Shown here piece after piece: positions 8,711 through 15,825 of a stretch of DNA of 48,836 nt (within the stretch, counting starts at the first letter, position 1; the number at the start of each line of letters is the position of its first letter). Below the pieces are notes generated by a model that worked only from the letters and a program-made list of their open reading frames with translations, was not told the DNA's origin and did no database searches. This DNA is from Dehalococcoidia bacterium (GTDB lineage: Bacteria > Chloroflexota > Dehalococcoidia > GIF9 > AB-539-J10), in contig PWUU01000023.1 of assembly GCA_003562475.1 (NCBI GenBank), forward strand, positions 1-48,836, given 5' to 3'. The position numbers and the translations under genes are program-made.

Positions 8711-10387
8711 TCACGCCGCCTCCCCGGTGCTCCCTTCCGGTCGCAGCACATGGACATACCGCACCAGCCCGTCCATGACGAAGAACAGGTGCTCGTCCGG
8801 TGTCGCGTGGTAGAGCATGGGCTTTCCCGCCTGTTCCGCCACGCGCGCGAGGTCCTCCAGCGTGCGCACGGGAATGGAGAGCTCGTCCCGCTCCACTGCC
8901 GGCAGTTGCTCCACCTCCACGAGTATCTCCCGGTACGTCTTCTTCGCCTTTGCAACGGCCCTGTCCACCTTACCGCGCCTCGCGGCACCGCGGAAGCGCG
9001 CCACGCCGACGAAGGCGAGGACGGCGGCCCCGGTGAGGGCGCCCGCGATAGACGGCGGCCGCCACTGCTCCCGCCCCGTACCCATCACCACCGTCCCGCC
9101 GCCGATGGCGCCCGTCTTCGTCCCGGTCAGCTCATCCTCAAATGTCAGCAGTGCGCCGTCGCGGCGCCCCGTGAGCGTCTGCGTGTAGACTTCGTCGATC
9201 GCCCCTGCCTCGATCCGGGCGCGGGTGTGCACCCGGGCCTCTATGGAGATGTCGTAAGAGCCGATCCGCACGCCGGTCTGCTCCCCGATCGCCTCCACCA
9301 CGCGGTCGAAGTAGTGGATATCTATGGGGAAGGAAACCCTGCCGGTGTCGCTCGGCCCGGATGGCGCAAGCTCCAGCTGCTTCTTCCACCTGTCGCCGCT
9401 CGACAGCGTGGCGGTCACCTCGATGTCGTGCGTTGCCTCCCGGACGCGCTGCTCCGAGGACAAATCGTAGGCGAAGCGCGCGTCGATGGACTGGATGGTC
9501 ATCGGATAGAGCACCTCGCCCGGACCTATGGTGGTGACCTCGACCGGCTGCGGAATCACCTCCGGGCGCTCCTCCGGCTCCGCCACCGGCAGGGGCTCGG
9601 ACCGCAGCACCTCCCCCTCGTAGAGGCGGCTGTATTTCATGTACGCCTCGTAGTCGAAGCGCCCCTTGAGCGTGAACCCGGCGTCGCCGGCTGTGTGCTT
9701 CGTCGCGTGCTGCAGCTCGCCGTCGAACTCAAGCGTCTTCTCCTTGAGGACCACCCGCACCTGGTGGACGTACTCCTCGTCCAGCACGTGCCCGTTCACG
9801 GTCTCCGCCGCCGTGTGCACGCGCGCCTCGATGATGAAGTCGCGCTGCGCCCTCGTGATGCCGATGTCCTCCTCGATGGCTTTGGCCGCGTACTCCAGCA
9901 GGCCGTAGTCGAACGGGAACTGCAGCCTGAGCTCCCGCGAGTCGCGCGACAGCGTCCAGTCGCGCATATCCCGCTGCCACATGCGCGGATGCTCGGCAAA
10001 GACGGTCACCGTCGCCTCGCTGCGCACGCTGCGAAGCGGCTCGCTTGCCTCCACCCTGTAGGTGAACGCCATATCGAGGTCCTCGAGCAGCTCGCGGAAG
10101 AACACCGGAGGCACATGCGCCGGCTCCTCCACCTCGGGTTCAGGCTCCTTCGCCTCATCATCGGGCGGCGGGAGCTCGTCCCCGTACAGTATCCCCGGCG
10201 TGACGTACACCACGTAGTCGAACTGCCCGCGGTGCTGGTACGCCGTCGCCGGTGTCTCCTGCGCCTCAGCGGGCGAGGATGAGTACCACAGGCCTCCCAC
10301 GGAGACGGCGAGCAGGACGGCGGCCGCGGCCATGCTCGCCAGGCGGACGCCCCTGCGCTCGGCGATCCACTCAAGCAGTTTCGTCAT
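8711..10387 (-). CDS. DUF5305-like exported membrane protein, duplicated ectodomain
   Basis: 558 aa from the ATG at 10387, chosen because GAGGAGCGACAGG precedes it; a longer in-frame start at 10423 would overlap more of the zinc-ribbon gene. An N-terminal transmembrane segment or signal anchor (about 19-36, ending near AEAQ) precedes two related extracytoplasmic halves. Both contain 'FDY..Y', 'FPFDYGLLEYAAKAIEEDIGI' / 'FPIDIHYFDRVVEAIGEQTGV' and '.I.ARVHT.A....G.(V/A)..DE.Y.Q'. A second transmembrane helix (about 425-442) and a cytoplasmic C-terminal domain of about 110 residues follow. DUF5305 proteins are known next to S26 signal peptidases, chiefly in archaea and some Chloroflexota; that matches the neighbour here. 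Role probably in processing or assembly of the exported subunits (inference). Confidence 0.8.
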   Translation of the reverse strand: MTKLLEWIAERRGVRLASMAAAAVLLAVSVGGLWYSSSPAEAQETPATAYQHRGQFDYVVYVTPGILYGDELPPPDDEAKEPEPEVEEPAHVPPVFFRELLEDLDMAFTYRVEASEPLRSVRSEATVTVFAEHPRMWQRDMRDWTLSRDSRELRLQFPFDYGLLEYAAKAIEEDIGITRAQRDFIIEARVHTAAETVNGHVLDEEYVHQVRVVLKEKTLEFDGELQHATKHTAGDAGFTLKGRFDYEAYMKYSRLYEGEVLRSEPLPVAEPEERPEVIPQPVEVTTIGPGEVLYPMTIQSIDARFAYDLSSEQRVREATHDIEVTATLSSGDRWKKQLELAPSGPSDTGRVSFPIDIHYFDRVVEAIGEQTGVRIGSYDISIEARVHTRARIEAGAIDEVYTQTLTGRRDGALLTFEDELTGTKTGAIGGGTVVMGTGREQWRPPSIAGALTGAAVLAFVGVARFRGAARRGKVDRAVAKAKKTYREILVEVEQLPAVERDELSIPVRTLEDLARVAEQAGKPMLYHATPDEHLFFVMDGLVRYVHVLRPEGSTGEAA

Positions 10388-10553
10388 CCTGTCGCTCCTC
10401 TCGCTTCGGCGCGGCCCGGCCATCCTTCCGCCGCCGCGTCTCGATGCTGAGCTTCGCGCCGCAGCTGTTGCAGCGCTGGTGCTCCGGCTGGAGCAGCGCC
10501 CAGCCGTAGCTCACCTGGCCGCACTCCGGACAGGTTCCCCTCGGTGTCGTCAC
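10371..10553 (-). CDS. Small zinc-ribbon protein
   Basis: 60 aa. Two CxxC knuckles, C8-x2-C11 and C28-x2-C31, make a short zinc ribbon; the rest is basic and charged. Its end overlaps the start of the DUF5305-like gene by 17 nt, which indicates translational coupling. It follows the signal peptidase stop by about 38 nt in the transcription direction. No signal peptide or membrane segment, so cytoplasmic. Possibly a regulator or a chaperone for the neighbouring membrane proteins; no function can be assigned. Confidence 0.7.
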   Translation of the reverse strand: MTTPRGTCPECGQVSYGWALLQPEHQRCNSCGAKLSIETRRRKDGRAAPKREERQDDETA

Positions 10554-10591
10554 ACCGCCTCCATTTCAAACTCACTCGCAGACATCTCCTG

Positions 10592-11797
10592 TCATATCTC
10601 CCCCGCGGGCGGGCCCGTGCGGTTCACGAACAGCTCCTTGAACGCGACCGATATCCAGCCGACGTCGCGGATGGTGTAGATCTGCCTGCCGACCACATTG
10701 TCGGCCAGCACCGGCTCGCTGTCGGGATTCTCATTGGCGTCACCCTTGGTGACGAAGTACCTCCGCCCGTCGACCTCCTCCACCTCGATGACGCGGTGCA
10801 GCACCGCCGGATGCTCCACGGACCGGAACTGGATGACGTCGCCGGGCTGAATGCGCGATGGCGATATCCTGGCGATGATGGCCACGTCGCCCACGTCCAG
10901 CGCCGGCCTCATGCTCCCGCTGCCCACCAGCACCGGCTGCACCGGGAACAGTCCCACGCCGAACCAGATGATGAGCACGGCCACGATGCCCGTGGCCAGC
11001 CAGCCGCCGAGCGCGCCCTCCTGCCGCCGCGCCCGCGGCAGCGCCGCCGACGGGTCGCTCGTGTAGAAGCTGTTCACCAGCACCATGCCGATGATGGGCA
11101 CCGCCGTGCCCACGAGGGCCGTGAACGCCCATGACAGGTCGGGCAGGACTGGGCAGAACCACCAGAACGCCTCGACCACGCCGCGGTAGGCGAGGGCCGC
11201 GCGCCAGCCGGCCAGGTACGCGAGGTAGGAGGCGAGCAGGCTGGCGGCAATAAGCGGGAACACCGTGTTCCCGAGGTAGCGCACCGACTCGATGTTGGCG
11301 CCCAGCCCCAGCAGCCTTGTGGCTGACAGGTTGATGAACGTGAACAGCAGCGTCGCCCCCACGATGATGAGCACCGCGTGGCGTTTGCTGAAGCGGTTGA
11401 TGAGCCAGGCGCGGCTCAGCTCGATCCCCGCGAGCATCGCCCCGACGTAGACGATGTTGGTGAGGATGCCAGTCGGGGTGAACGAGTACGGGCTCCTGCC
11501 GAAGCCCGAGAACAGCCCGCAGATGACCAGCACCGCCACGTGGAACACGCCCACGAGCAGCGCCAGCTGGATGAGCGAGGACCGCTGCCGCCTGCGAGCC
11601 ACCGGCTGCTGCCGGGGCAGCCGCAGGACGACGTAGGCCAGCGCCGCCCACATCGCGGGACGCAGCACGTAGGACTTCACGAACCCGTCGATGGGCAGCC
11701 GCGGCAGCCCCAGGTTGAGTATCAGGTAGACGAGCACCAGCAGTCCCAGGAGGAGAAGCCCTCCCCTCGTGCTGTCTGCTCTCGTTCCTATCTCCAT
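10592..11797 (-). CDS. sipW: SipW-like (S26B, ER/archaeal-type) signal peptidase with large membrane domain
   Basis: 401 aa. Residues about 10-280 form eight or so transmembrane helices. The C-terminal catalytic part has the S26 blocks: GSGSMRPAL with nucleophile S295, VLHRVIEV with H334 where bacterial LepB enzymes carry lysine, and KGDAN with D353. The Ser-His-Asp arrangement is that of SipW and of archaeal and ER signal peptidases. Typical SipW proteins are about 190 residues, so the N-terminal membrane domain is an addition. Flanked by two or three exported proteins with SipW-cognate N-termini on one side and a DUF5305-like protein on the other, it is the likely dedicated peptidase for them. 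The gene symbol marks the family, not proven orthology to Bacillus SipW. Confidence 0.85.
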   Translation of the reverse strand: MEIGTRADSTRGGLLLLGLLVLVYLILNLGLPRLPIDGFVKSYVLRPAMWAALAYVVLRLPRQQPVARRRQRSSLIQLALLVGVFHVAVLVICGLFSGFGRSPYSFTPTGILTNIVYVGAMLAGIELSRAWLINRFSKRHAVLIIVGATLLFTFINLSATRLLGLGANIESVRYLGNTVFPLIAASLLASYLAYLAGWRAALAYRGVVEAFWWFCPVLPDLSWAFTALVGTAVPIIGMVLVNSFYTSDPSAALPRARRQEGALGGWLATGIVAVLIIWFGVGLFPVQPVLVGSGSMRPALDVGDVAIIARISPSRIQPGDVIQFRSVEHPAVLHRVIEVEEVDGRRYFVTKGDANENPDSEPVLADNVVGRQIYTIRDVGWISVAFKELFVNRTGPPAGEI

Positions 11798-11841
11798 GGT
11801 GAAAACCGGCTCACATATGTCTATCGCCGTAGCACGGCGGA

Positions 11842-12432
11842 CTAGATTTCGACGTTATTCAATGCTTCACAGACAACTCTCATCGCGCGGTACTCGCGCC
11901 AGGTGGGCCCGTCTTCGGACTCGGCGGGGCACTTGGCCTCGATGGCATCGATGATTTGCCGCACAGTTGCTGATCCCGGTTCATCGAGGCCGAGACGGTG
12001 GTGGCCCAGGATGCCGGTGACGTCACGCGGGATGTCCGGGTTCAGCCTCCCGGATTCTACATTCAGCCGCGTCGCGAGGTAATGCGCGCGGAAACGGGCG
12101 CGCGCAACGGAGCTGTACTCCCCGCTCAGGATTGTCTCCATGTCCCCGAACAGCCAGCAGCTGTCGGCATGGATGTCGCACATCCAGGCAATCATCTGGG
12201 CCTTGCTGTAGGGCGACCACGGGCTGACGCAGTTCCACCACCAGAAGCACGGAGTGCCGCCCAGCTCCTCTTCCTCCTCCCACGTGCCCGTGCTGACGGT
12301 GCCGCTGATGACCACCTCATCGACCCAGGCGCCCGAGACGATGCCGATGGAGCCAAGGGCGATAAGCAGCGACAGGCAGACCAGAGCCAACCTGCCCGAT
12401 ACATGCCTCGCGCATCTTCCTGTCCTGCGCAT
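11842..12432 (-). CDS. Exported protein with SipW-cognate-like N-terminus
   Basis: 196 aa. The N-terminal hydrophobic segment (about 14-33, LALVCLSLLIALGSIGIV) is followed by 'SGAWVDEVVISGTVSTGTWE', matching the pattern of the two upstream proteins (AWW-D/S-.TL....V.TG.L). Then come an acidic stretch (EEEEE), a Cys/Trp-rich stretch (CFWWWNC), and an alpha-helical C-terminal part unlike the beta-rich TasA fold. Good RBS (AAGGAGCGAGAG) before the ATG. 45 nt upstream of the signal peptidase start, so likely co-transcribed with it. Possibly a minor subunit or accessory of the fibre; the C-terminal part is not recognised. Confidence 0.7.
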   Translation of the reverse strand: MRRTGRCARHVSGRLALVCLSLLIALGSIGIVSGAWVDEVVISGTVSTGTWEEEEELGGTPCFWWWNCVSPWSPYSKAQMIAWMCDIHADSCWLFGDMETILSGEYSSVARARFRAHYLATRLNVESGRLNPDIPRDVTGILGHHRLGLDEPGSATVRQIIDAIEAKCPAESEDGPTWREYRAMRVVCEALNNVEI

Positions 12433-12672
12433 CGTCTTCTCTCGCTCCTTAGGCAGTGTTCATGTCCACTTCACCTGATTGTGTTGCCCCTGAGAGTGCA
12501 GATAGCGATTTCCTGCACGAGGCATATGATCGCTTCCCTCTCCAGGCCCGTGTTTCATCCGTCTTTCCGTCAATTCCATCTAAGCAGGTAAGGCAAGGCT
12601 CCGCTACACTCCACACCACCTATTGCCCACTCCCTTAATGCCGATACCCTTCATTCACATGCTTGACTGCTT

Positions 12673-12703
12673 GGTGAGCGGGGGCTCAAAGCCCCCGCTC
12701 ACC
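12673..12703 (-). terminator. Perfect 14-bp hairpin between exported-protein genes
   Basis: GGTGAGCGGGGGCT / AGCCCCCGCTCACC, 14 bp with a 3-base loop, 22 nt after the stop codon of the gene at 12725. No T-run follows on the minus strand, so it may be an mRNA-stabilising or partial-termination hairpin rather than a classic terminator. It separates the two subunit genes (12725-13975) from the accessory gene, peptidase and the rest. Confidence 0.7.
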
Positions 12704-12724
12704 CCTGACTCCGGCACGATGCGC

Positions 12725-13432
12725 CTAGGCGTTGAACTGCTCCCACTCAAAGGTGATTGTGAACGAGAGCGATTCGTCTTGGAACTCGTTTGTCTTTCCG
12801 CCGGTTTCCATGTAAAGCGTGTCTAGCCAGAAATAGATCGAATCGTCGTTATCGGTCTCGTCTTTCGGATGATGAAACCGTACGAACTGTCCCGGCTCAA
12901 GCACCTGCCCGTCGCATGCCGTCTCTATATAGTCACCCAGTTCCTCGAACGGGATTCCATGATACCTGGTCGGAGCCCCAGGGAGCCCCAGTGCGTCGCC
13001 CGGGCCCCATCTTGTGCTGGAACCGACAAAATTGCCGCCGACATCCAGATGGGCTCTCATACAATCCCAGGCGTCGCTGCCGCAGGTTGAAACCGTAGCG
13101 CTCTTCAGTTTCACCGGAACAGTGCCGACGTTATCCATCCGGACAGACAGTCTCACAACGTGAGGCATCTTGTAGTTAGTTCCTGCCTCTTGAGGATATA
13201 GGCCGTCAATGGTGAATGTCGCTGTTTTGCCGTCTTCATCAACCTCTTTAGTGCCGGTTACGTGTTCTGGCAGGTCCAAATGGAGATAGACACCATCTCG
13301 GATAATAACCTCAAGCTCGCCGGTCCCCACCGTGGCGTCAACCACCAGCGTCTCATCCCACCAGGCGTAGCCGATGCCGAGCGTGCCCAGCGCCAGGACC
13401 AGTGCGAGAGACAAGAGTCCTATCTTTTTCAT
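12725..13432 (-). CDS. SipW-cognate-class exported protein (TasA/CalY-like)
   Basis: 235 aa. The N-terminus MKKIGLLSLALVLALGTLGI then GYAWWDETL....A.VGTGELEV is a clear SipW-cognate signal peptide: short hydrophobic core, A-W-W, D-x-T, then G-T-G-x-L. The mature part is beta-rich with 'TATFTIDGLYPQ', 'VRLSVRMDNVGTVPVKLKS' and a C-terminal 'LSFTITFEWEQFN', as in TasA/camelysin-like subunits. Two cysteines flank 'GSDAWD' (about 120-127). RBS AAGAGGAGGTT precedes the ATG. Second gene of the cluster, 64 nt after the first. Likely a fibre or matrix subunit processed by the signal peptidase at 10592 (inference from family and position). Confidence 0.85.
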   Translation of the reverse strand: MKKIGLLSLALVLALGTLGIGYAWWDETLVVDATVGTGELEVIIRDGVYLHLDLPEHVTGTKEVDEDGKTATFTIDGLYPQEAGTNYKMPHVVRLSVRMDNVGTVPVKLKSATVSTCGSDAWDCMRAHLDVGGNFVGSSTRWGPGDALGLPGAPTRYHGIPFEELGDYIETACDGQVLEPGQFVRFHHPKDETDNDDSIYFWLDTLYMETGGKTNEFQDESLSFTITFEWEQFNA

Positions 13433-13495
13433 TGTCTAACCTCCTCTTCTTGTGGTTGTTGGTTTCCTCCGAGTCAAGTCCGCTTACGGGTCAAC

Positions 13496-13975
13496 CTACT
13501 CGTTGAACTGGATGACGCCGATTGTCACGGTGAAGGCGTAGCTTGCACTCTCCACTAACTCACCTGGAACACCATGGACGGAAACAGTGACGTCTACGCT
13601 ACCCTCGATGGGTATGATGGTGGTGCCCTCATCTATGCCCTCCACGTCGATATCCAGCGCAGCGGGATCAGGATCAACAACGATGCTCCCGATCTTGGCC
13701 GGGATGCTGCCGGTGTTCGCGAGGGTCAGTGAGCAGGTAGCAGTGCCCGAGGGATACATGTTGCCGATGGTTATGGTGGCTGTCTTACCATCGGTAACGC
13801 ACTGAACCTCGATAGCGTCGTCAGCAGTGCACTCGTTGCCCGCGAACTCCGCGGACAGGGTGCCGGTTTCGATGCTGCCCTCGATGAACAGCGTGTCCGA
13901 CCACCAGGCGAGGCCGACGCCCATGGTGCCCAGCGCCAGCACCAGTGCCAGCGCTAGAAGTCCTATCTTTCTCAT
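13496..13975 (-). CDS. SipW-cognate-class exported protein, first gene of cluster
   Basis: 159 aa. N-terminus MRKIGLLALALVLALGTMGV then GLAWWSDTLFIEGSIETGTL, nearly identical to the next protein over the first 26 residues, so both probably use the same peptidase. The mature part of about 130 residues has the TasA-like layout: 'DGKTATITIGNMYPSGTATC', 'LTLANTGSIPAKI', 'DVTVSVHG', and a terminal 'YAFTVTIGVIQFNE'. Two or three cysteines. RBS GGAGGTAACAAG. Preceded by an approximately 330-nt region rich in hairpins. As the smallest and promoter-proximal member it is the best candidate for the main structural subunit (inference). Confidence 0.85.
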   Translation of the reverse strand: MRKIGLLALALVLALGTMGVGLAWWSDTLFIEGSIETGTLSAEFAGNECTADDAIEVQCVTDGKTATITIGNMYPSGTATCSLTLANTGSIPAKIGSIVVDPDPAALDIDVEGIDEGTTIIPIEGSVDVTVSVHGVPGELVESASYAFTVTIGVIQFNE

Positions 13976-14153
13976 GTCTTGTTACCTCCGTGTGGTTGTA
14001 TTGCCCCCGGGAGACGAATAACCCTCCCCGGGTGCATTTCAACCCCTAACCACCCCATCTTCGACTTGAGGCGTGCCTTACCCGGCGCACAGCGCCCCTT
14101 TGCGCTCCGACGTATCCCGGACTACAATGCAGACCGGGCGGCCGGTACGCACG

Positions 14154-14245
14154 GTTGCCACAGTGGATCGGGTTCCAGCCTTCACACCACCGTGGCAGCT
14201 CCTGCGCCCGCAGGACGAGCGTTGCTCGCCGGTCGCCCGCGACCG
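14154..14245. ncRNA. Run of four GC-rich hairpins, possible structured leader or sRNA
   Basis: Four successive inverted repeats: 14154-14166 with 14187-14199 (13 bp including wobble); 14200-14215 (TCCTGC/GCAGGA, 4-base loop); 14216-14228 (CGAGC/GCTCG, 3-base loop); 14230-14245 (CGGTCG/CGACCG, 4-base loop). They fill the space between the receiver gene at 14309 and the first subunit gene, about 180-270 nt before its start on the minus strand. I could not match it to c-di-GMP, cobalamin or other riboswitch consensus sequences by eye. It may also serve as transcription terminator for the regulator. Confidence 0.5.
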
Positions 14246-14308
14246 ACCTCCTGGAGCCTGTCGACTCCATTCGCGGGCATCTCGGCAGGGGATTCGTAAT
14301 AGGCATTG

Positions 14309-14683
14309 TTATTGTCTACTCCACACGACCCTGAGCAGGTTCTTCGCCCGGGCCAGCAGCTCTCTCATGTCCACCGGTGCCGTCATGTATATGCTCGCCC
14401 CCTGCTCCAGGTACGGAACGCAGTCCACACTGTGGGGGCTCTCTCCAAGGATGATCAGGGGAGTGCCGCGCCACGTCCGCAGGTAACCGGCCAGGTCTAT
14501 GCCACCCGACTCCCATGCCCTCTCCGCGACGATCACAAGGTCCGGCCACCCTCTCATCACCTGATAAAGGGCCCGTCCATTGCCCCCCACAACTCTGACC
14601 TCGTACCCGGCCCGTTCAAAGACCATGCCGACATCCTTCAGCCTCAGGTCCTTGCCGACAAGCAGCAGGTTCGGAGATCGCAT
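14309..14683 (-). CDS. Stand-alone atypical receiver-domain protein
   Basis: 124 aa, the length of one CheY-like receiver. Start 'PNLLLVGKDLRLKDVGMVFE' fits beta1-alpha1; 'WPDLVIVAERAWES' is the beta3 region, where the usual aspartate (DLVILD) is replaced by alanine; 'TPLIILGESP' is beta4; 'GASIYMTAPVDMRELLARAK' is beta5-alpha5, where the conserved lysine before proline is absent (TAP). So it is probably a pseudo-receiver not controlled by ordinary phosphorylation. No output domain. Lies just downstream (minus strand) of the winged-helix regulator at 14854, with a GTGAC array between, and upstream of the SipW-type cluster. Confidence 0.75.
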   Translation of the reverse strand: MRSPNLLLVGKDLRLKDVGMVFERAGYEVRVVGGNGRALYQVMRGWPDLVIVAERAWESGGIDLAGYLRTWRGTPLIILGESPHSVDCVPYLEQGASIYMTAPVDMRELLARAKNLLRVVWSRQ

Positions 14684-14727
14684 CAGACATCTACTCTAGT
14701 ACCATGGTCCGGCTTATTCCATAGCAC

Positions 14728-14799
14728 TGACGTCACAATTGCGTGACAACCGGTGACCCGCGTGTGACGGAGTGTGACCATAAAGGTGACAGGCGTGAC
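14728..14799. promoter_or_regulatory. Helically phased GTGAC repeat array
   Basis: GTGAC occurs at 14743, 14753, 14764, 14774, 14786 and 14795: spacings of 10, 11, 10, 12 and 9, close to one helical turn. At the upstream end an inverted GTCAC at 14732 (within TGACGTCA, 14728-14735) pairs with the first copy around AATTGC. The array ends 60 nt before the start of the gene at 14683 (minus strand). OmpR/PhoB-family regulators bind direct repeats spaced about 11 bp, and such a regulator is encoded next door at 14854. Confidence 0.65.
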
Positions 14800-14853
14800 A
14801 GCACGAACGTGGCTGCGCGGATGAAGGCCGGTTCCGGATGCGGAGCGGCTGCC

Positions 14854-15561
14854 CTACCGGCAGGCTGCGAGGCGATCATCGACACGGCACGCGGCATCGA
14901 GCATGTAGCCCGCTCCACGCTGGTTGAGGATAAGCTGAGGCGGTTCGTCCGATAGCTTCTGCCGCAGACGGCGGATTGTCTGCCGTAACAGCTGGGAGTC
15001 CCCCTCGTAGGTGTCTCCCCATGCAGTAGAGAGCAGCTCATCGGTGCTTACGGGAGTCCTCTCCCGTTCCGCCAGGTGGCACAGGATGCGGTACTCCCTT
15101 GGAGAAAGCTTCACAGCCCTGCCGTTCACATCGACACGGTGGCTCCGGTATATCCTCAACCCATCACGGTTTCCCGGTTCCCTTGAATCGTACCCGGCGC
15201 GTCGCAGCCAGATGTTGACCCTCGCGATGAGCTCCATGGGGACACAGTTCGGTTGCAGCCAATCATCCGCGCCGAGCTCAAACGCGAGAATACGGTCGGC
15301 ACAGGAGCTCTCTTCGCCCACAATGAGGAGGGGTGTAACAGGACTTCTGGCACGTGCCTCGACGATCCAATCGGACCACAGGACGAAAGAACCATCGGGA
15401 CACAGGAACACGATGGAAGGATTATCCCTCGCTATTGCCTCGAGGGCCTCCCGGCCGTCTGAGATGTGCGAAAGCTGGAGGTCGCTCCAGCGAATTCTGA
15501 GGATGAGTGACAATCGATCACAGGCATCACAGGTCCCGCCTACCGCCACTGCAGTTCGCAT
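14854..15561 (-). CDS. OmpR-family response regulator with atypical receiver
   Basis: 235 aa. Residues 1-115 form a receiver-like domain; residues about 135-225 an OmpR/PhoB winged helix ('VKLSPREYRILCHLAERERT', 'STDELLSTAWG', 'LLRQTIRRLRQKL', 'RGAGYML'). At beta3 the sequence is 'PSIVFLCPDGSF', with cysteine where the phospho-acceptor aspartate is expected, although an aspartate lies two residues later. The beta5 lysine is replaced (DDWLQPN). Signal sensing is therefore probably not standard phosphotransfer, and no histidine kinase is nearby. Candidate binder of the GTGAC array at 14728-14799. GTCAC and GTGAC also occur at 15711 and 15743 in the upstream region shared with the divergent gene at 15826. 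Confidence 0.8.
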   Translation of the reverse strand: MRTAVAVGGTCDACDRLSLILRIRWSDLQLSHISDGREALEAIARDNPSIVFLCPDGSFVLWSDWIVEARARSPVTPLLIVGEESSCADRILAFELGADDWLQPNCVPMELIARVNIWLRRAGYDSREPGNRDGLRIYRSHRVDVNGRAVKLSPREYRILCHLAERERTPVSTDELLSTAWGDTYEGDSQLLRQTIRRLRQKLSDEPPQLILNQRGAGYMLDAACRVDDRLAACR

Positions 15562-15825
15562 GGTCGCACCGTAACCGGCATCGTGGTCGGTTTCGCCACT
15601 CGCTCCACGGAGTTCCGGCGACCATACACGAACTCCGCTTCACCGCTACCCCTGCAGGACTATTGTACCAGCGAAAGCCTGAATGTCAATCTGCATTATT
15701 GCTCACTAACGTCACCCAACTTAGACGAACGGCAGGAAACCCGTGACTTTTTACTCATATTCGGCGGCGCAGCATTGGAGGAAAGGACCAATTAGCTATA
15801 GACATTGTAGGATGAGTGATGTTGA

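Noticed and set aside
8750-10282. A 510-aa plus-strand frame
   Set aside because: High-GC shadow of the DUF5305-like gene, very rich in Arg, His and Leu, with no recognisable domain.
14046-14306. c-di-GMP or cobalamin riboswitch in the leader of the SipW cluster
   Set aside because: Some short strings resemble cobalamin elements (CCACTGTGGC), but the conserved cores and helices of those classes could not be assembled on either strand; kept only as unclassified hairpins.
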